This document shows positions 16,418 to 25,640 of a stretch of 64,000 bases of DNA, in pieces. This DNA is from Bryobacteraceae bacterium. GTDB taxonomy: Bacteria > Acidobacteriota > Terriglobia > Bryobacterales > Bryobacteraceae. Within the stretch, counting starts at the first letter, position 1. Each line of letters opens with the position of its first letter. Position numbers and translations under genes: made by a program. The stretch lies in the NCBI GenBank assembly GCA_026129905.1, contig JAHCHE010000012.1:62001-126000 (forward strand), given 5' to 3'. The notes under the pieces were generated by a model. That model was not told where the DNA came from. It worked only from the letters and a program-made list of their open reading frames with translations, and did not search any database.

Positions 16418-16894
16418 GTGAGCAGCAGCATATCGTTGGCGATGCACCACGTCCGTATTCGCCGGGTGCGCGAGAAGGACTTTAACCAGATCGACTGTTT
16501 CGGCGACAAGGACGAAGATCTCTTTGAAGCGATCCACGCCATTTTGAGCACGTTGGTCGGGAGCGCGAGCGATGACAAGGACGCGCAACAGGTGCTCGAG
16601 GTCTCTAAGATCCAGAAAGACCGCCGCCAGATCTATGGCATTATCAACACCGGCGCTTATGGCCTCCGAGCGGACGTTCGCGACGTTCGCAACAACACAG
16701 TGGCCTATAGAAAGCGCGAATGGCACGCAGACATGATGCCCTTCTATTTCCACTTCGATCTGCCCAAGGGCAGAGATAAGGGCATCCTGGCGCTTCAGCG
16801 GACCGGCATGTTTGGCATTCACGGCCCCTTGAGCAGCTGTCTGACCAAGGAACTGAAACAACGTTTTCCCGATATGGTGCTGGCTCTGAACCTA
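16418..16894 (+). pseudogene. 5' part of an IS-interrupted gene
   Basis: GTG 16418 follows TTTAGGGAGGCACA. The first 158 residues are soluble, with LSTLVGSASDDKDAQQVLEV, a DMMPFYFHFDLPKGRDKGIL segment and LQRTGMFGIHGPLSS. The frame runs into an IS5-family element at a CTAG. Removing the element and one CTAG joins the codon CTA to GTC GCC ACC AAG and continues in frame in the fragment at 18205-18669, restoring a 312-residue protein. Family unknown. The element stands between it and its likely partner, the membrane protein at 18673. Confidence 0.75.
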
Positions 16895-18208
16895 GCAGGA
16901 TGCGGAAAAACGCCCTGGAACAAGTTACACCAATAATGTTCCAGACGTCTTCTCACTCATGAGAGGCAACGATCGTCACCAGTCGGCCATGTTCAGCTAC
17001 CTGTCGCCGGAACAGCGCGTGCGCCAGGACCATCCGTTGCGCGCCATCCGCACGCTCGCCGATCAGGCACTCCAGCAGATGTCGCCGCGCTTCGACGAGA
17101 TGTACTCCAAGATCGGCCGGCCGTCGGTCCCCCCGGAGATGCTCCTGCGGGCGCAGTTGCTCCAGATGCTGTACTCCATCCGCAGCGAACGCCTGCTCAT
17201 GGAAGAGATCGACTACAGCGTGCTGTTCCGTTGGTTCATCGGCCTCCACCTCGACGAGGAGGTCTGGGACGTGACCGTCTTTACCAAGAACCGCGACCGC
17301 CTGCTGGCCGGCGACGTTGCCCGAGAGTTTCTCGCGGCGGTGGTGAGCCAAGCCGAGACGAACCGTCTCACCAGCGACGAGCATTTCACCGTGGACGGCA
17401 CGCTGATCGAGGCTTGGGCGAGCCTGAAAAGCTTCCAGCCCAAGGACCGCCAGGACGCTCCACCGCCCGATGATCCGGGCAATCCGACGGTGAATTTCCA
17501 CGGCCAGAAGCGCTCCAACGAAACACACGAGTCCACCACCGATCCCGACGCGAAGCTGGCCCGCAAAGGCAACGGCAAGGAAGCGAAGCTGAGCTACAGC
17601 GGCAATCTGCTGGTGGAGAACCGCAACGGGCTGATCGTGGGCGCCGAGCTGCTGGAAGCCAACGGGACGGCCGAACGCGACGCCGCACTGACGATGATCG
17701 AGGAGGTTCCCGGCGATCACCGCGTCACGGTGGGCGCCGACAAGGGTTACGACACGGCGGACTTCGTGTCCGAATGCCGGAACCTGAATGCGACCCCGCA
17801 CGTGGCCCAGAACGACAAGCGGCGGGGCGGCAGCGCGATTGACGCGCGGACGACGCGGCATCCGGGCTACGAAGTGAGTCAACGGAAGCGGAAGCGGATC
17901 GAGGAGAGCTTCGGGTGGCTGAAGACGATTGCGCTGGTGCGGAAGGTGCGTCATCGAGGGATACACAAGGTGGGCTGGATCTTCACATTTGCGGCGGCGG
18001 CATACAATCTGGTCCGGATGCGAAAGTTACTCCCGGCGGCGGTTCAAGCCGCGTAAGTCCGGGGAGAAGTGCGCCCGAACGCGTTAAAACAGGGCGTTCG
18101 GGGTGCCAATCCTCCTCGGAAAAGCTCCGAAAGCCTCCTACGAAGCCGCCAAAAACCAAGCGGAAGCAGTAATGCCGCCGCCCGGAGGCTTTTTCCGCAG
18201 CCTGCTAG
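16892..18208 (+). mobile_element. complete IS5-family insertion sequence
   Basis: The ends are near-perfect inverted repeats: CTAGCAGGATGCGGAAAAA at 16892-16910 against the reverse complement CTAGCAGGCTGCGGAAAAA at 18190-18208, one mismatch in 19. CTAG fits the YTAR 4-bp target duplication of the IS5 group, so the element proper is about 16896-18204 (1.3 kb). It carries one transposase gene. The insertion splits an otherwise intact reading frame, and the intact ends suggest it is recent. Confidence 0.88.
16959..18056 (+). CDS. IS5-family DDE transposase
   Basis: 365 residues. The N-terminal DUF772 region is clear (SYLSPEQRVRQDHPLRAIRT; PEMLLRAQLLQMLYSIRSER). DDE residues appear in HFTVDGTLIEAWAS (D), VTVGADKGYDTADF (D) and KRKRIEESFGWLK (E in the YREK-like helix). 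The length is typical of the IS5 family. There is no visible frame disruption, so it could be active. Confidence 0.92.
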   Translation: MRGNDRHQSAMFSYLSPEQRVRQDHPLRAIRTLADQALQQMSPRFDEMYSKIGRPSVPPEMLLRAQLLQMLYSIRSERLLMEEIDYSVLFRWFIGLHLDEEVWDVTVFTKNRDRLLAGDVAREFLAAVVSQAETNRLTSDEHFTVDGTLIEAWASLKSFQPKDRQDAPPPDDPGNPTVNFHGQKRSNETHESTTDPDAKLARKGNGKEAKLSYSGNLLVENRNGLIVGAELLEANGTAERDAALTMIEEVPGDHRVTVGADKGYDTADFVSECRNLNATPHVAQNDKRRGGSAIDARTTRHPGYEVSQRKRKRIEESFGWLKTIALVRKVRHRGIHKVGWIFTFAAAAYNLVRMRKLLPAAVQAA

Positions 18209-18669
18209 TCGCCACCAAGGAGGTCATCGAGCAGTACATCACCAAAGATTCGAAGCTGACCGAAATCCACTTTTTGCGCTACGAGCTGTCTTCGGATATT
18301 GCCGATGCGTTCAGGAAATCCGGGGCGCCCGCCCAGGAGGGCAGCCTGGATTTTGTGATAAAGCTGCGTGATGCCGGATTTCCGTTTCAGAATGCTATCC
18401 TCCGGTGCGTCCGGGGGACCGATTCACCGCAGTCTCTCGTTGAGCTTTTTGACATACCGTTCGACGTTGACAATGTGAAGATCAAGACCCGCACAGGGGA
18501 GAAAGACAGAACGGTGAATCTCGGCGATCCGCGGCGCGGATTGCGCGCCGATTATGACGTCACCGATGAGGTGGTATTGGAAGGCGGCCACCCCACGCTT
18601 GAAAGCATTCACCAGGTCGCATCTAGTCTCATAGACGAACACGGGGCCGCTCTCTACGGGAAAGGTTAA
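18205..18669 (+). pseudogene. 3' part of the IS-interrupted gene
   Basis: Continues the protein begun at 16418: LVATKEVIEQYITKDSKL, LRYELSSDIADAFRKSG, LRDAGFPFQNAILRCVRG, ELFDIPFDVDNVKIKTRTG and an Asp-rich C-terminal part ending GAALYGKG. It has no start of its own apart from ATG 18172 inside the IS end. It lies three bases before the membrane protein gene, so the two were one operon. No known domain is recognised. Confidence 0.7.
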
Positions 18670-18672
18670 CCG

Positions 18673-19269
18673 ATGCGCCGGTGGTTGCGGAAAATCGACA
18701 TCACCCCGATCGTCGCCGAACACATCCGAACGCTGCGGGATTATAGGACCGGGAAGGTTTCCTACTTCGACCTTGCCCTGTTTCTTGGATTGCCGCTCGT
18801 GGTGGGCGCGGCGGCCGCCTGGAGCGGCCTTCACCTTCGCGCGATAGCCGTAACGGGCGTTCTTACTGCGTCGGCGCTGTTTGTCGCATTGCTGTTGAAC
18901 TTGCTCGTCATGGTCCTGACGTACCTCCGGGCCACCAAAGGCGACCCGGCGGATCAATTGCTGCAGCTCCGCAAGACGCTGCTCAGCGAGGTGGCTGTGA
19001 ACCTCAGCTTTTGCATTCTCACGGCGATAGGTCTGGTGGCGACGGCTCTTGCCGGGTTGTTTGGACTGGGTGACAACAATCCCGACCTCAAGGTTGGTCG
19101 TCTGTCATCGTCAATTCTCATCACTGGCGCTTTTGCTCTTCTCCTCGGCTTGTTGATGATCCTGCGCCGAATCTTCTTCCTGATCCGCAACGAGTTCGAA
19201 GCCCACAAGCTGGGCCAGACCGAATCGGGTTCGCGCGAGAACCCAATGTCCGGCGAGCCGAAGGATTGA
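18673..19269 (+). CDS. four-helix integral membrane protein
   Basis: 198 residues with four hydrophobic segments: about residues 34-52, 55-80, 112-137 and 153-175. The ends are charged and cytoplasmic-looking. It starts three bases after the stop of the interrupted gene, so the pair was co-translated. Small four-span proteins paired with a soluble partner are common effectors in phage-defence systems, but no motif here ties it to a named system. Confidence 0.65.
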   Translation: MRRWLRKIDITPIVAEHIRTLRDYRTGKVSYFDLALFLGLPLVVGAAAAWSGLHLRAIAVTGVLTASALFVALLLNLLVMVLTYLRATKGDPADQLLQLRKTLLSEVAVNLSFCILTAIGLVATALAGLFGLGDNNPDLKVGRLSSSILITGAFALLLGLLMILRRIFFLIRNEFEAHKLGQTESGSRENPMSGEPKD

Positions 19270-19507
19270 GTTTGAAAGCGGACAAGTAGACGTGCATGGC
19301 CTGCTATCGGCTATCGGCCGCCGAACGGCGGCCACAGAACCTGACGGTTTGTCGCCGACTCGTGGGGGTGCCTGCGGCCAAGCCTAACGCGAGATTGTCC
19401 CCGAGGCCCAGTCGCCAGCGTTTACGAAACTGCATCCAGGCTGCCCACCGCAACAACGTGCAGGAAGTCTGCGTCTGCCAGTCGCGGCACAGCGGTCCGG
19501 CATTTGC

Positions 19508-20020
19508 TCAGTTGGGCTTCGTCTTTTTCGCTGGCTTGTACCGGCGGAGGGTTTCAGAGGCTACCTGTTCCACGATGGCGTCCACATATGCCCCAGAACC
19601 CCCGAGCTCACGCTGGATCGCTTTCCCGTGTTCTGTGGTGGCTGCTGAGCGTCGAAGTGCCTTCAGTCGCTCACGTTCCGCTTCCACGGCCTTGCGAAGG
19701 ATCTTGGTTGCTGCCGAAGCGTATTCCTGAGGTTCGGTTTGCGCCTCAATTGTGTGCTCAACGAACGCGTCATCCTGCAGAGCCTTGTCGAGAACTGGAT
19801 AGCCTTTCTCCAGGATCTCGGGTCCGGTCTGCTCTCCAAACTGCTTGAAGCGGAACGTTCCGTCGTCCGCCAAGTCGAAAGCCAGCATGCAGGACTGCAT
19901 TGGCCATAGCTCTGCGGGTTCGTCGCCGAATTCATCGAGCTGGATGCGTGCGTCGGTTTCATCGTCGGCATCGACGATCGAAAAGCTGCCGTCGGGCCAG
20001 CGGGCGCAGAATGCAGGCAT
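19508..20020 (-). CDS. hypothetical acidic protein, 170 aa
   Basis: ATG 20020 (GAGGAGGTTAAGGCAAC upstream on the minus strand). The N-terminal half is beta-rich and very acidic (FSIVDADDETDARIQLDEFGDEP; MLAFDLADDGTFRF). The C-terminal half is one helical region of the form AATKILRKAVEAERERLKAL. It ends in KPAKKTKPN. No family is recognised. It is the only minus-strand gene in this part of the island. The 238 bp between it and the membrane protein gene hold nothing recognisable. Confidence 0.55.
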   Translation of the reverse strand: MPAFCARWPDGSFSIVDADDETDARIQLDEFGDEPAELWPMQSCMLAFDLADDGTFRFKQFGEQTGPEILEKGYPVLDKALQDDAFVEHTIEAQTEPQEYASAATKILRKAVEAERERLKALRRSAATTEHGKAIQRELGGSGAYVDAIVEQVASETLRRYKPAKKTKPN

Positions 20021-20109
20021 GTTGCCTTAACCTCCTCCCGTTGTTGTAGCAGACGGGCGGCGCGGATGCCAAGGCTTGTCGCTGCACAACACAGCGCGGC
20101 AAGTGGGAC

Positions 20110-20611
20110 TGTTGATCATATCTGTGCCTTGAAGGATAAACTGGCAGCGCCGGGAAGCATAAAGTGGCAGTCCCGGATCACGTAAGCCCTTGTGCCTCAC
20201 TACTGAAGTTCTGGGGCGAGTGCCTCCCTACGAAGCATAAAGTGGCAGCAGGTGCAAAACGGAAGCGAAACGTGGCACTGGGTGCAGGATTGGTGATCGT
20301 CGTGCCACTTCACGACCTAATCCCGTCGGCGGTCGGAATGCGATCAGTCCACCTACGCTGGCTGGCTGCCCAATGACAGCGAGAACCGCTACGGCTGTAG
20401 CGAGCGGATGGGCAGTATCCGCGGCAGACGGCCAGCAAGAGAGAAGAGTCTGGACCCATAAAGCTTGTCGCCGCGGCAAGTTCATCGAACCAGCCATGAG
20501 CCCCACGCCGTAATCTCATCAGCGACTCCCGCCGGCGCGGCGGGGGATCGGAAGCATAATGTGGCAGTCACTGCCACTTTATGGTTCAAGTCACAATCAT
20601 ATTTCAAAGCA
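20110..20611. mobile_element. miniature element with IS21-like ends, no transposase
   Basis: The left end (from 20110, TGTTGATCATATCTGTGC) and right end (to about 20611) form an imperfect inverted repeat. The inner 20 bases match at 17: CTTGAAGGATAAACTGGCAG against CTTGAACCATAAAGTGGCAG. Three copies of GAAGCATAAAGTGGCAG lie inside (20154, 20232 and 20551, the last with one change). Multiple inner copies of the terminal box are typical of IS21-family ends. There is no open transposase frame within the roughly 500 bp. The right end lies directly before the methyltransferase start. Confidence 0.55.
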
Positions 20612-20628
20612 GAGGAGTGTATCTGAAA

Positions 20629-21762
20629 ATGCGGCTTGCTTCGGCTGCCAAGCTCTCGTACTTCCCTCTGGTGACAGCGGAAGCGGAACGGATCCGCCGG
20701 TTCCTGCAGTTGCCGCCGGACGAGTGCTCCGTCGTCGATCCTTGCGCCGGATGCGGTACGGCGCTGTGTGACATCACCGCCTCAAGCGGTGCGCGCCGGT
20801 ACGGAATCGAGCTGGATGCCTACCGGGCCGAGAAGGCGGCGCAGGTCCTGGACGAAGTCATCCAGGGCGACTGCTTCGATGTTCACGCGCCCGTCGAGTC
20901 CTTCTCGCTTCTCTACCTGAATCCTCCATACCAGTTCGAGATCGGGGAATCCGGGAACCGCCGGATGGAGGAACTGTTCCTGGCTCACACCTATCGTTGG
21001 CTGAAGCCTGGCGGGGTTCTGGTTTTGGTGATCCCGCTGGATCGGCTGTACGACTGCCGCGAGGTGCTGAACGTTCACTTCAAGGACAAGGCGGTGTTCC
21101 GGCTCACGGAAGCGGAATCGGTCAAATACAAGCAGGCTGTGCTTTTCGGGGTACGGCGTACCCGGACCGAGATCAACAAGATCAGTGACGAATCCCTTGG
21201 ACAAGCACATCGGCGGCTTTATCAGGTCATCTATCGGGAGCAGGATCTGCCAGGATTGCCGAACGTGCCCGATAGGACCTACCTGGTTCCGCCCAGCGGC
21301 CCGGCACGTATGAGCTACCGAGGCATGCCACTCGATGTCGTGGAGGATCTCTTGCACGAGTCGCCAGCGTGGAGGCAGGCGATGCGAATTACGCATGCGC
21401 CCAGCACGGAGTTCCGCGGGAGGCCGCTACTCCCACTCAACCAAGGCCACCTCGCGATACTGTGCACGTCCGGTTTGCTGAATGGCCGCTTCGGTCGGGG
21501 ACGTGATCTTCATCTTGCCCATTGGCAGAGCGCAAAGCAGATCGATCGCCACGAAGACACGCAGGAGGATGGCACGACAGAGATCCGTGAGCGCGAGCGC
21601 TTCTCCCAGCGGCTGACGCTGCTCTATGCAGATGGGCGTGTGGCGCTGTTGTCGGAGGGGAAGGGGGAGCAGAAGGATGAAAAACGCACACCTTCGGATG
21701 GGGCGGCTGAGGTTCACGAGGAGGACTCGCGACACGGTGACGGACGTGTCGGTGTGGCTTGA
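20629..21762 (+). CDS. class I DNA adenine methyltransferase (DUF6094-type)
   Basis: 377 residues. ATG 20629 is favoured by AGAGGAG and because the longer GTG/ATG form at 20581 lies inside the repeat element. Motif I VVDPCAGCGTALCDIT and motif IV LYLNPPYQFE (NPPY, adenine-N6 type) are clear, with KPGGVLVLVIPLDRLYD after them. The C-terminal 150 residues have no motif I know. DUF6094-like methyltransferases are carried by ICEs and plasmids next to SNF2-type helicases, as here. The role may be element protection or a defence function. Confidence 0.8.
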   Translation: MRLASAAKLSYFPLVTAEAERIRRFLQLPPDECSVVDPCAGCGTALCDITASSGARRYGIELDAYRAEKAAQVLDEVIQGDCFDVHAPVESFSLLYLNPPYQFEIGESGNRRMEELFLAHTYRWLKPGGVLVLVIPLDRLYDCREVLNVHFKDKAVFRLTEAESVKYKQAVLFGVRRTRTEINKISDESLGQAHRRLYQVIYREQDLPGLPNVPDRTYLVPPSGPARMSYRGMPLDVVEDLLHESPAWRQAMRITHAPSTEFRGRPLLPLNQGHLAILCTSGLLNGRFGRGRDLHLAHWQSAKQIDRHEDTQEDGTTEIRERERFSQRLTLLYADGRVALLSEGKGEQKDEKRTPSDGAAEVHEEDSRHGDGRVGVA

Positions 21763-22339
21763 GAAGCTGATCGCCGAGCTGCCGGACCGGGCGCACCTGG
21801 TGAGCGTCTTTGGCAACGACCAGGAGATAGGCGCCGTGGCGGCCGGACTAATGGAGGAAGCGCGGTTCCGTGTGACCCTGCCAGAGAAAAGCTGGACCGT
21901 CTCACTTGGCGAGAAGCCCGCGCTTCACCGAGCCTCGTTGCAGATACCGGGCAGGAAACGGCCGGTCCGGCACCTGATCGCGATCTCGCGCGAGTTTGCG
22001 GACACGACAATGGCGGCGAGGAAGGGTGTGCGACGCACGGTGCTCTATGATGAGGCGCCTGCGTTCGTGATGCATCGCCTGGCCGTGCGATTCGGACTGC
22101 CGGTACTGCCGGAGTGGGGTGAATGGTTCCACGCCGAGCTCGCCGGCCGCAACCTGATCGAGCCTCTGCTGGGCTGGAACTGCACTCCGGTCCTGGTGCG
22201 CGGCGGCAAGGGGCGTCTGCTGAACATCCTGAGCCAGGGCCTGAAGCAGAAGGCCATCTCAATCCCTGAAGACGAGCACTGCATCGAAGACGGATCGCCC
22301 GCGGCGGCGGCGGAGACCGCCCTCGGCGCCGCTTCGTAG
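21677..22339 (+). CDS. hypothetical protein, 220 aa
   Basis: ATG 21677 (GGGGGAGCAGAAGG upstream) overlaps the end of the methyltransferase by 86 bases. Residues form alternating hydrophobic strands (VRHLIAISREFADTTMAARKGVRRTVLYD) and it contains RLAVRFGLPVLPEWGEWFHAEL. No family is recognised. It sits between methyltransferase and helicase in one run and probably belongs to the same system. The 175 bases that follow contain only the helicase leader. Confidence 0.6.
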   Translation: MKNAHLRMGRLRFTRRTRDTVTDVSVWLEKLIAELPDRAHLVSVFGNDQEIGAVAAGLMEEARFRVTLPEKSWTVSLGEKPALHRASLQIPGRKRPVRHLIAISREFADTTMAARKGVRRTVLYDEAPAFVMHRLAVRFGLPVLPEWGEWFHAELAGRNLIEPLLGWNCTPVLVRGGKGRLLNILSQGLKQKAISIPEDEHCIEDGSPAAAAETALGAAS

Positions 22340-22514
22340 AGGAGCCTCCGGGCAACCCACCAACGGAATAGCAGGATTCTTGTGCCCGCGTGCGCACAGC
22401 GATCGCGCTGGAAGCGTAGCGGGAGCCGAGCCGCCGGATCGCGGCGTGACCGCGGGGTCGACCAGGGACGAGAGCCGAAACCGGCCCCGCACTCTCAAAT
22501 CCATGAGAGGAGCC

Positions 22515-24878
22515 ATGTCAGAAAGCACGTTGATTGCGTGTAACGGCAAGATCACTCGTGAACAACTGGCCGCGGCGCCGGGACCCGCAGGGACGGCTAT
22601 CCACCGGCCGGCGCCACATCAGGATCAGCCCACAGACATTGCCGACTATTTGCGCCTCTACGGCAAAGAACTGGGCGATCGCGTGCTGGCTCACTTTCCG
22701 CCGTTGTACCAGCCGGGTGATCCAGTGGCGCCGGAGATAGGCCTGTTGAAGCGGAAGCCGTTCGCGGTCCAAACCGCATGCATGATGAGCATCCTGCGGC
22801 GTTGGGAGACGGCGCGCACGGCCGCGGCCATCGCGGAGTGCGGAACCGGCAAGACTCTGGTGTCATTGGGCAGCATTTTCGCGGACGCGCGAGGGAAGCC
22901 GTTCACGGCGCTGGCTCTGGTGCCGGGTACTCTTGTCGAGAAGTGGGCCAGAGAGTGTTTCTTGACCATCCCGGGTGTGCGTGTGTTCATCATCGACGGG
23001 GTGCGAAACGGAGTCGGATCCCACGGCCACACGGGCGTCAATGAAGTGCGGCTTCGTCACGGCAGGATCGTGCGCGAGGGCCTCAAGACGACTCTGTCGG
23101 ATGTGCGCCTGGCGAAAAGTCACCGATCGCCCCGAGCCAGATGGAATGCTCTGGTACCAGGGCCTTCGGTCTGGATCTCGTCGCGCGACCGGGGGAAGCT
23201 CAACTACTTCTGGCGCCATTCCTACCAGGTGCCGAAGAGCGGTCCAGATATCGGTCACGTCGTCAATCCGGACACGGGGAGACCGGTGCTGACCAGTGAA
23301 GACCAGTTGCGGCGCGCCGACTTCAAGAAGGCGAAGCACGCCGAGACCGTCTTTCCCGAGACCGCCCAGTGCCGGCGGACGTTCCACTCCCCGCTCTGGC
23401 AGGCGGACAACACCAAGATCGCGCGGATGTCGCCCATCGAATTCATTGGAAGGCACTTGAAAGGTTTCTTTGACTACGCGATTGCGGACGAGGTCCACGA
23501 GCTGAAGGGTGGGGCGACGGCGCAGGGAAATGCCCTGGGCACGCTGGCGGCGGCCGCCCGCAAGATCGTCATCTTGACCGGGACTCTTCTCGGCGGCTAC
23601 GCCGATGAGTTGTTCTTCATCCTTCATCGGCTGGATGCGCGCCGGATGGTGGAAGAGGGCTTCGAGTACAGCGAGGCCGGAGTGCGCCAGTTCATGGAGT
23701 GCTATGGCGTGCTCGAGAAGGTCACGACCATCGAGCCCTCCGAAAACGCGTGCTCGAAGGCCCGGGTGAAGAGCCGGACCAAGCGGCGTCCCGGCGCTTC
23801 CCCACTGCTGTTCGGCAAGTTCCTGCTGGAGATGGGAGCATTCGTTTCACTCGAAGACATCTCGGAGGCCTTGCCTCCTTACCGGGAGGAGATTCTCTCC
23901 GTTGAGATGGATCCGGTGCTGAAAGAGGCATACGAAGAATTCGAGGAGCAAGTCCGGAACGCGATCCGCGAACACCCTGGCAACTCTTCGGTGGTGGGTG
24001 CGACCATGAATGGCCTGCTCGTGTACCCGGATCACCCCTACGGCCTGGGGCGACTGTGGGGCTACGAGACGGATCCGGAATCCGGAGAGCGGTCACGATT
24101 CCTGATCGCCGAGCCGCGCGAACTGCCGGAGTCGGCGACGTACGCCAAAGAGAAACGGCTGATTGAAGAGGTCCAGCGCGAGCTGAATCAAGGCCGCCGC
24201 GTTCAGGTGTTTGCCGTGTACACGCAGAAGTACAACGTCCTGGCTCGCCTTTGCGAACGCCTGCGCCGGGAGGGTGTTCGGGCTGAGGTCCTTGCGGCGA
24301 GCGTGCCTCCCGAGCAACGCGAGGCGTGGTACGAGAAGAAGCTGCGGCAAGGGATGCAGGTATGCTTGGCACATCCAAAATTGGTACAGGTCGGACTTGA
24401 CCTCCTGCCCTTCTCGGCCATCCTATTCTACGAAACGGGCTATTCCACCTACGTGTTGCGCCAAGCCAGCCGGCGGAGCTGGCGGATCGGTCAGAAGCAG
24501 CCCGTTCGAGTTGGCTTTCTGATGTATGAAGGCACGACACAGGAACGATGTCTGCGCCTCATGGGTAAGAAGCTGCTCGTGTCGCTCGCCATGGAGGGGA
24601 AGCTGGCGGGCGAAGGCCTGCACTCGTTCGACGAGGATGACGACGTGCTGACTGCGATGGCCCGCGAATTGGTCACCAAACAGAACGTCGGAGAACAAGC
24701 CAGCGTGGTCTGGAAGCGGCTGCAAGCGGAGCAGGCTTCACTCTGCCAATCGGATGAGGGGACGGCCGCGAATCTGGATTCTCTCAAGCTGGTGCCGGAC
24801 ATACCTACCAGCGAACCGGAGGAAGTGGGTCTGTTGGGCGACCTGCGGGAAGCCGTTCAGCTCTCGCTTGGCTTCTAA
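22515..24878 (+). CDS. SNF2-like superfamily 2 helicase
   Basis: 787 residues from ATG 22515 (GAGAGGAGCC upstream). Motif I is AIAECGTGKTLVSLGSIF and motif II is AIADEVHELKGG (DEVH). RKIVILTGTLLGG is motif III. The C-terminal RecA domain has VQVGLDLLPFSAILFYETG and QASRRSWRIGQ, the motif VI of SNF2 proteins. A charged insert of about 250 residues lies between motif I and motif II. ATP-driven DNA translocation is expected. Its coupling with a DUF6094 methyltransferase recurs in ICEs. Confidence 0.85.
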   Translation: MSESTLIACNGKITREQLAAAPGPAGTAIHRPAPHQDQPTDIADYLRLYGKELGDRVLAHFPPLYQPGDPVAPEIGLLKRKPFAVQTACMMSILRRWETARTAAAIAECGTGKTLVSLGSIFADARGKPFTALALVPGTLVEKWARECFLTIPGVRVFIIDGVRNGVGSHGHTGVNEVRLRHGRIVREGLKTTLSDVRLAKSHRSPRARWNALVPGPSVWISSRDRGKLNYFWRHSYQVPKSGPDIGHVVNPDTGRPVLTSEDQLRRADFKKAKHAETVFPETAQCRRTFHSPLWQADNTKIARMSPIEFIGRHLKGFFDYAIADEVHELKGGATAQGNALGTLAAAARKIVILTGTLLGGYADELFFILHRLDARRMVEEGFEYSEAGVRQFMECYGVLEKVTTIEPSENACSKARVKSRTKRRPGASPLLFGKFLLEMGAFVSLEDISEALPPYREEILSVEMDPVLKEAYEEFEEQVRNAIREHPGNSSVVGATMNGLLVYPDHPYGLGRLWGYETDPESGERSRFLIAEPRELPESATYAKEKRLIEEVQRELNQGRRVQVFAVYTQKYNVLARLCERLRREGVRAEVLAASVPPEQREAWYEKKLRQGMQVCLAHPKLVQVGLDLLPFSAILFYETGYSTYVLRQASRRSWRIGQKQPVRVGFLMYEGTTQERCLRLMGKKLLVSLAMEGKLAGEGLHSFDEDDDVLTAMARELVTKQNVGEQASVVWKRLQAEQASLCQSDEGTAANLDSLKLVPDIPTSEPEEVGLLGDLREAVQLSLGF

Positions 24879-24919
24879 CTGTTTGGGGCGGCGAGGTGTT
24901 GCGCAAAGGGAGGTGCGAA

Positions 24920-25567
24920 ATGGCAACTGTAACGGTTCCGAGACCTGTTCAGAGCGATGGCGAAGGAAGGGGTCTCACCCTGTTCGAGATCGACCGGGAA
25001 CTGGACGAACTCCTCGATGACGCTGAAGCGGAAGCCGAGGACAACCGGGGACAGCTCTCAGAAGAAACGAAGCAGGCCATCGAGGCGTATCTGGAGGCCC
25101 TCCACAAGAAGGTGGACGCGATCGCCGGCTACGTCCGCTACCAGGAGATCGTGGCGGAAACCGCGAGAAGGGAGGAGCAGCGCCTGGCTGCGCGGAAACG
25201 AGCAGCCGAGAACCGCGTGAAGTCGCTGAAGGAGATGCTCGTCTACTTCCTCCTCGCGCGGGGCCTGAAGAAGATGGACGGCGAGCTCAACACGATCTCT
25301 CTGCAGAAGAATGGCCAACCCTCACTGGCAATCGACGATCCCTCGTCCATTCCCGACTGCTTTCACGAGACCTCCGTGCGGTTCCGCAAGACCGAACTAC
25401 AGGCGCTTGTGGCACAACTGCCGGACGGTGAGTTGCGGCAGAGACTGGAGCAAGCGCTCCAGGAAGAGCTCGATATCGCCCAGGGAGCCGTTCGGTCCGC
25501 CCTGCTCCAGGGAGAAGCGGTCACCGGCGCCCGGCTGTACAAGGGCCACCACATCCGGTTGCGATGA
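24920..25567 (+). CDS. siphovirus Gp157-like protein
   Basis: 215 residues from ATG 24920 with AAAGGGAGGTG upstream. It opens TLFEIDRELDELLDD, has a long coiled coil, RVKSLKEMLVYFLLARGLKK and a beta-rich LNTISLQKNGQPSLAIDDPSSIPD: the pattern of Gp157-family proteins of phages and mobile elements, associated with recombination or superinfection resistance. It closes the run of plus-strand island genes; the 73 bases after it hold nothing clear. Confidence 0.85.
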   Translation: MATVTVPRPVQSDGEGRGLTLFEIDRELDELLDDAEAEAEDNRGQLSEETKQAIEAYLEALHKKVDAIAGYVRYQEIVAETARREEQRLAARKRAAENRVKSLKEMLVYFLLARGLKKMDGELNTISLQKNGQPSLAIDDPSSIPDCFHETSVRFRKTELQALVAQLPDGELRQRLEQALQEELDIAQGAVRSALLQGEAVTGARLYKGHHIRLR

Positions 25568-25640
25568 CGACAATCGGCCAGCCCCACCAATAAGGGCTTC
25601 CGAAGCGGTAAACGCCGCGGCAGGATGCGGTTGTGCAGAG

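Noticed and set aside
20110-20611. Repeats considered as a CRISPR array or replication origin iterons
   Set aside because: Only three copies with irregular spacing, plus inverted terminal copies, fit transposon ends better.
22380-22514. N-terminal extension of the SNF2-like helicase to 22380
   Set aside because: The extension is Arg/Pro-rich leader sequence and a good ribosome site precedes ATG 22515.
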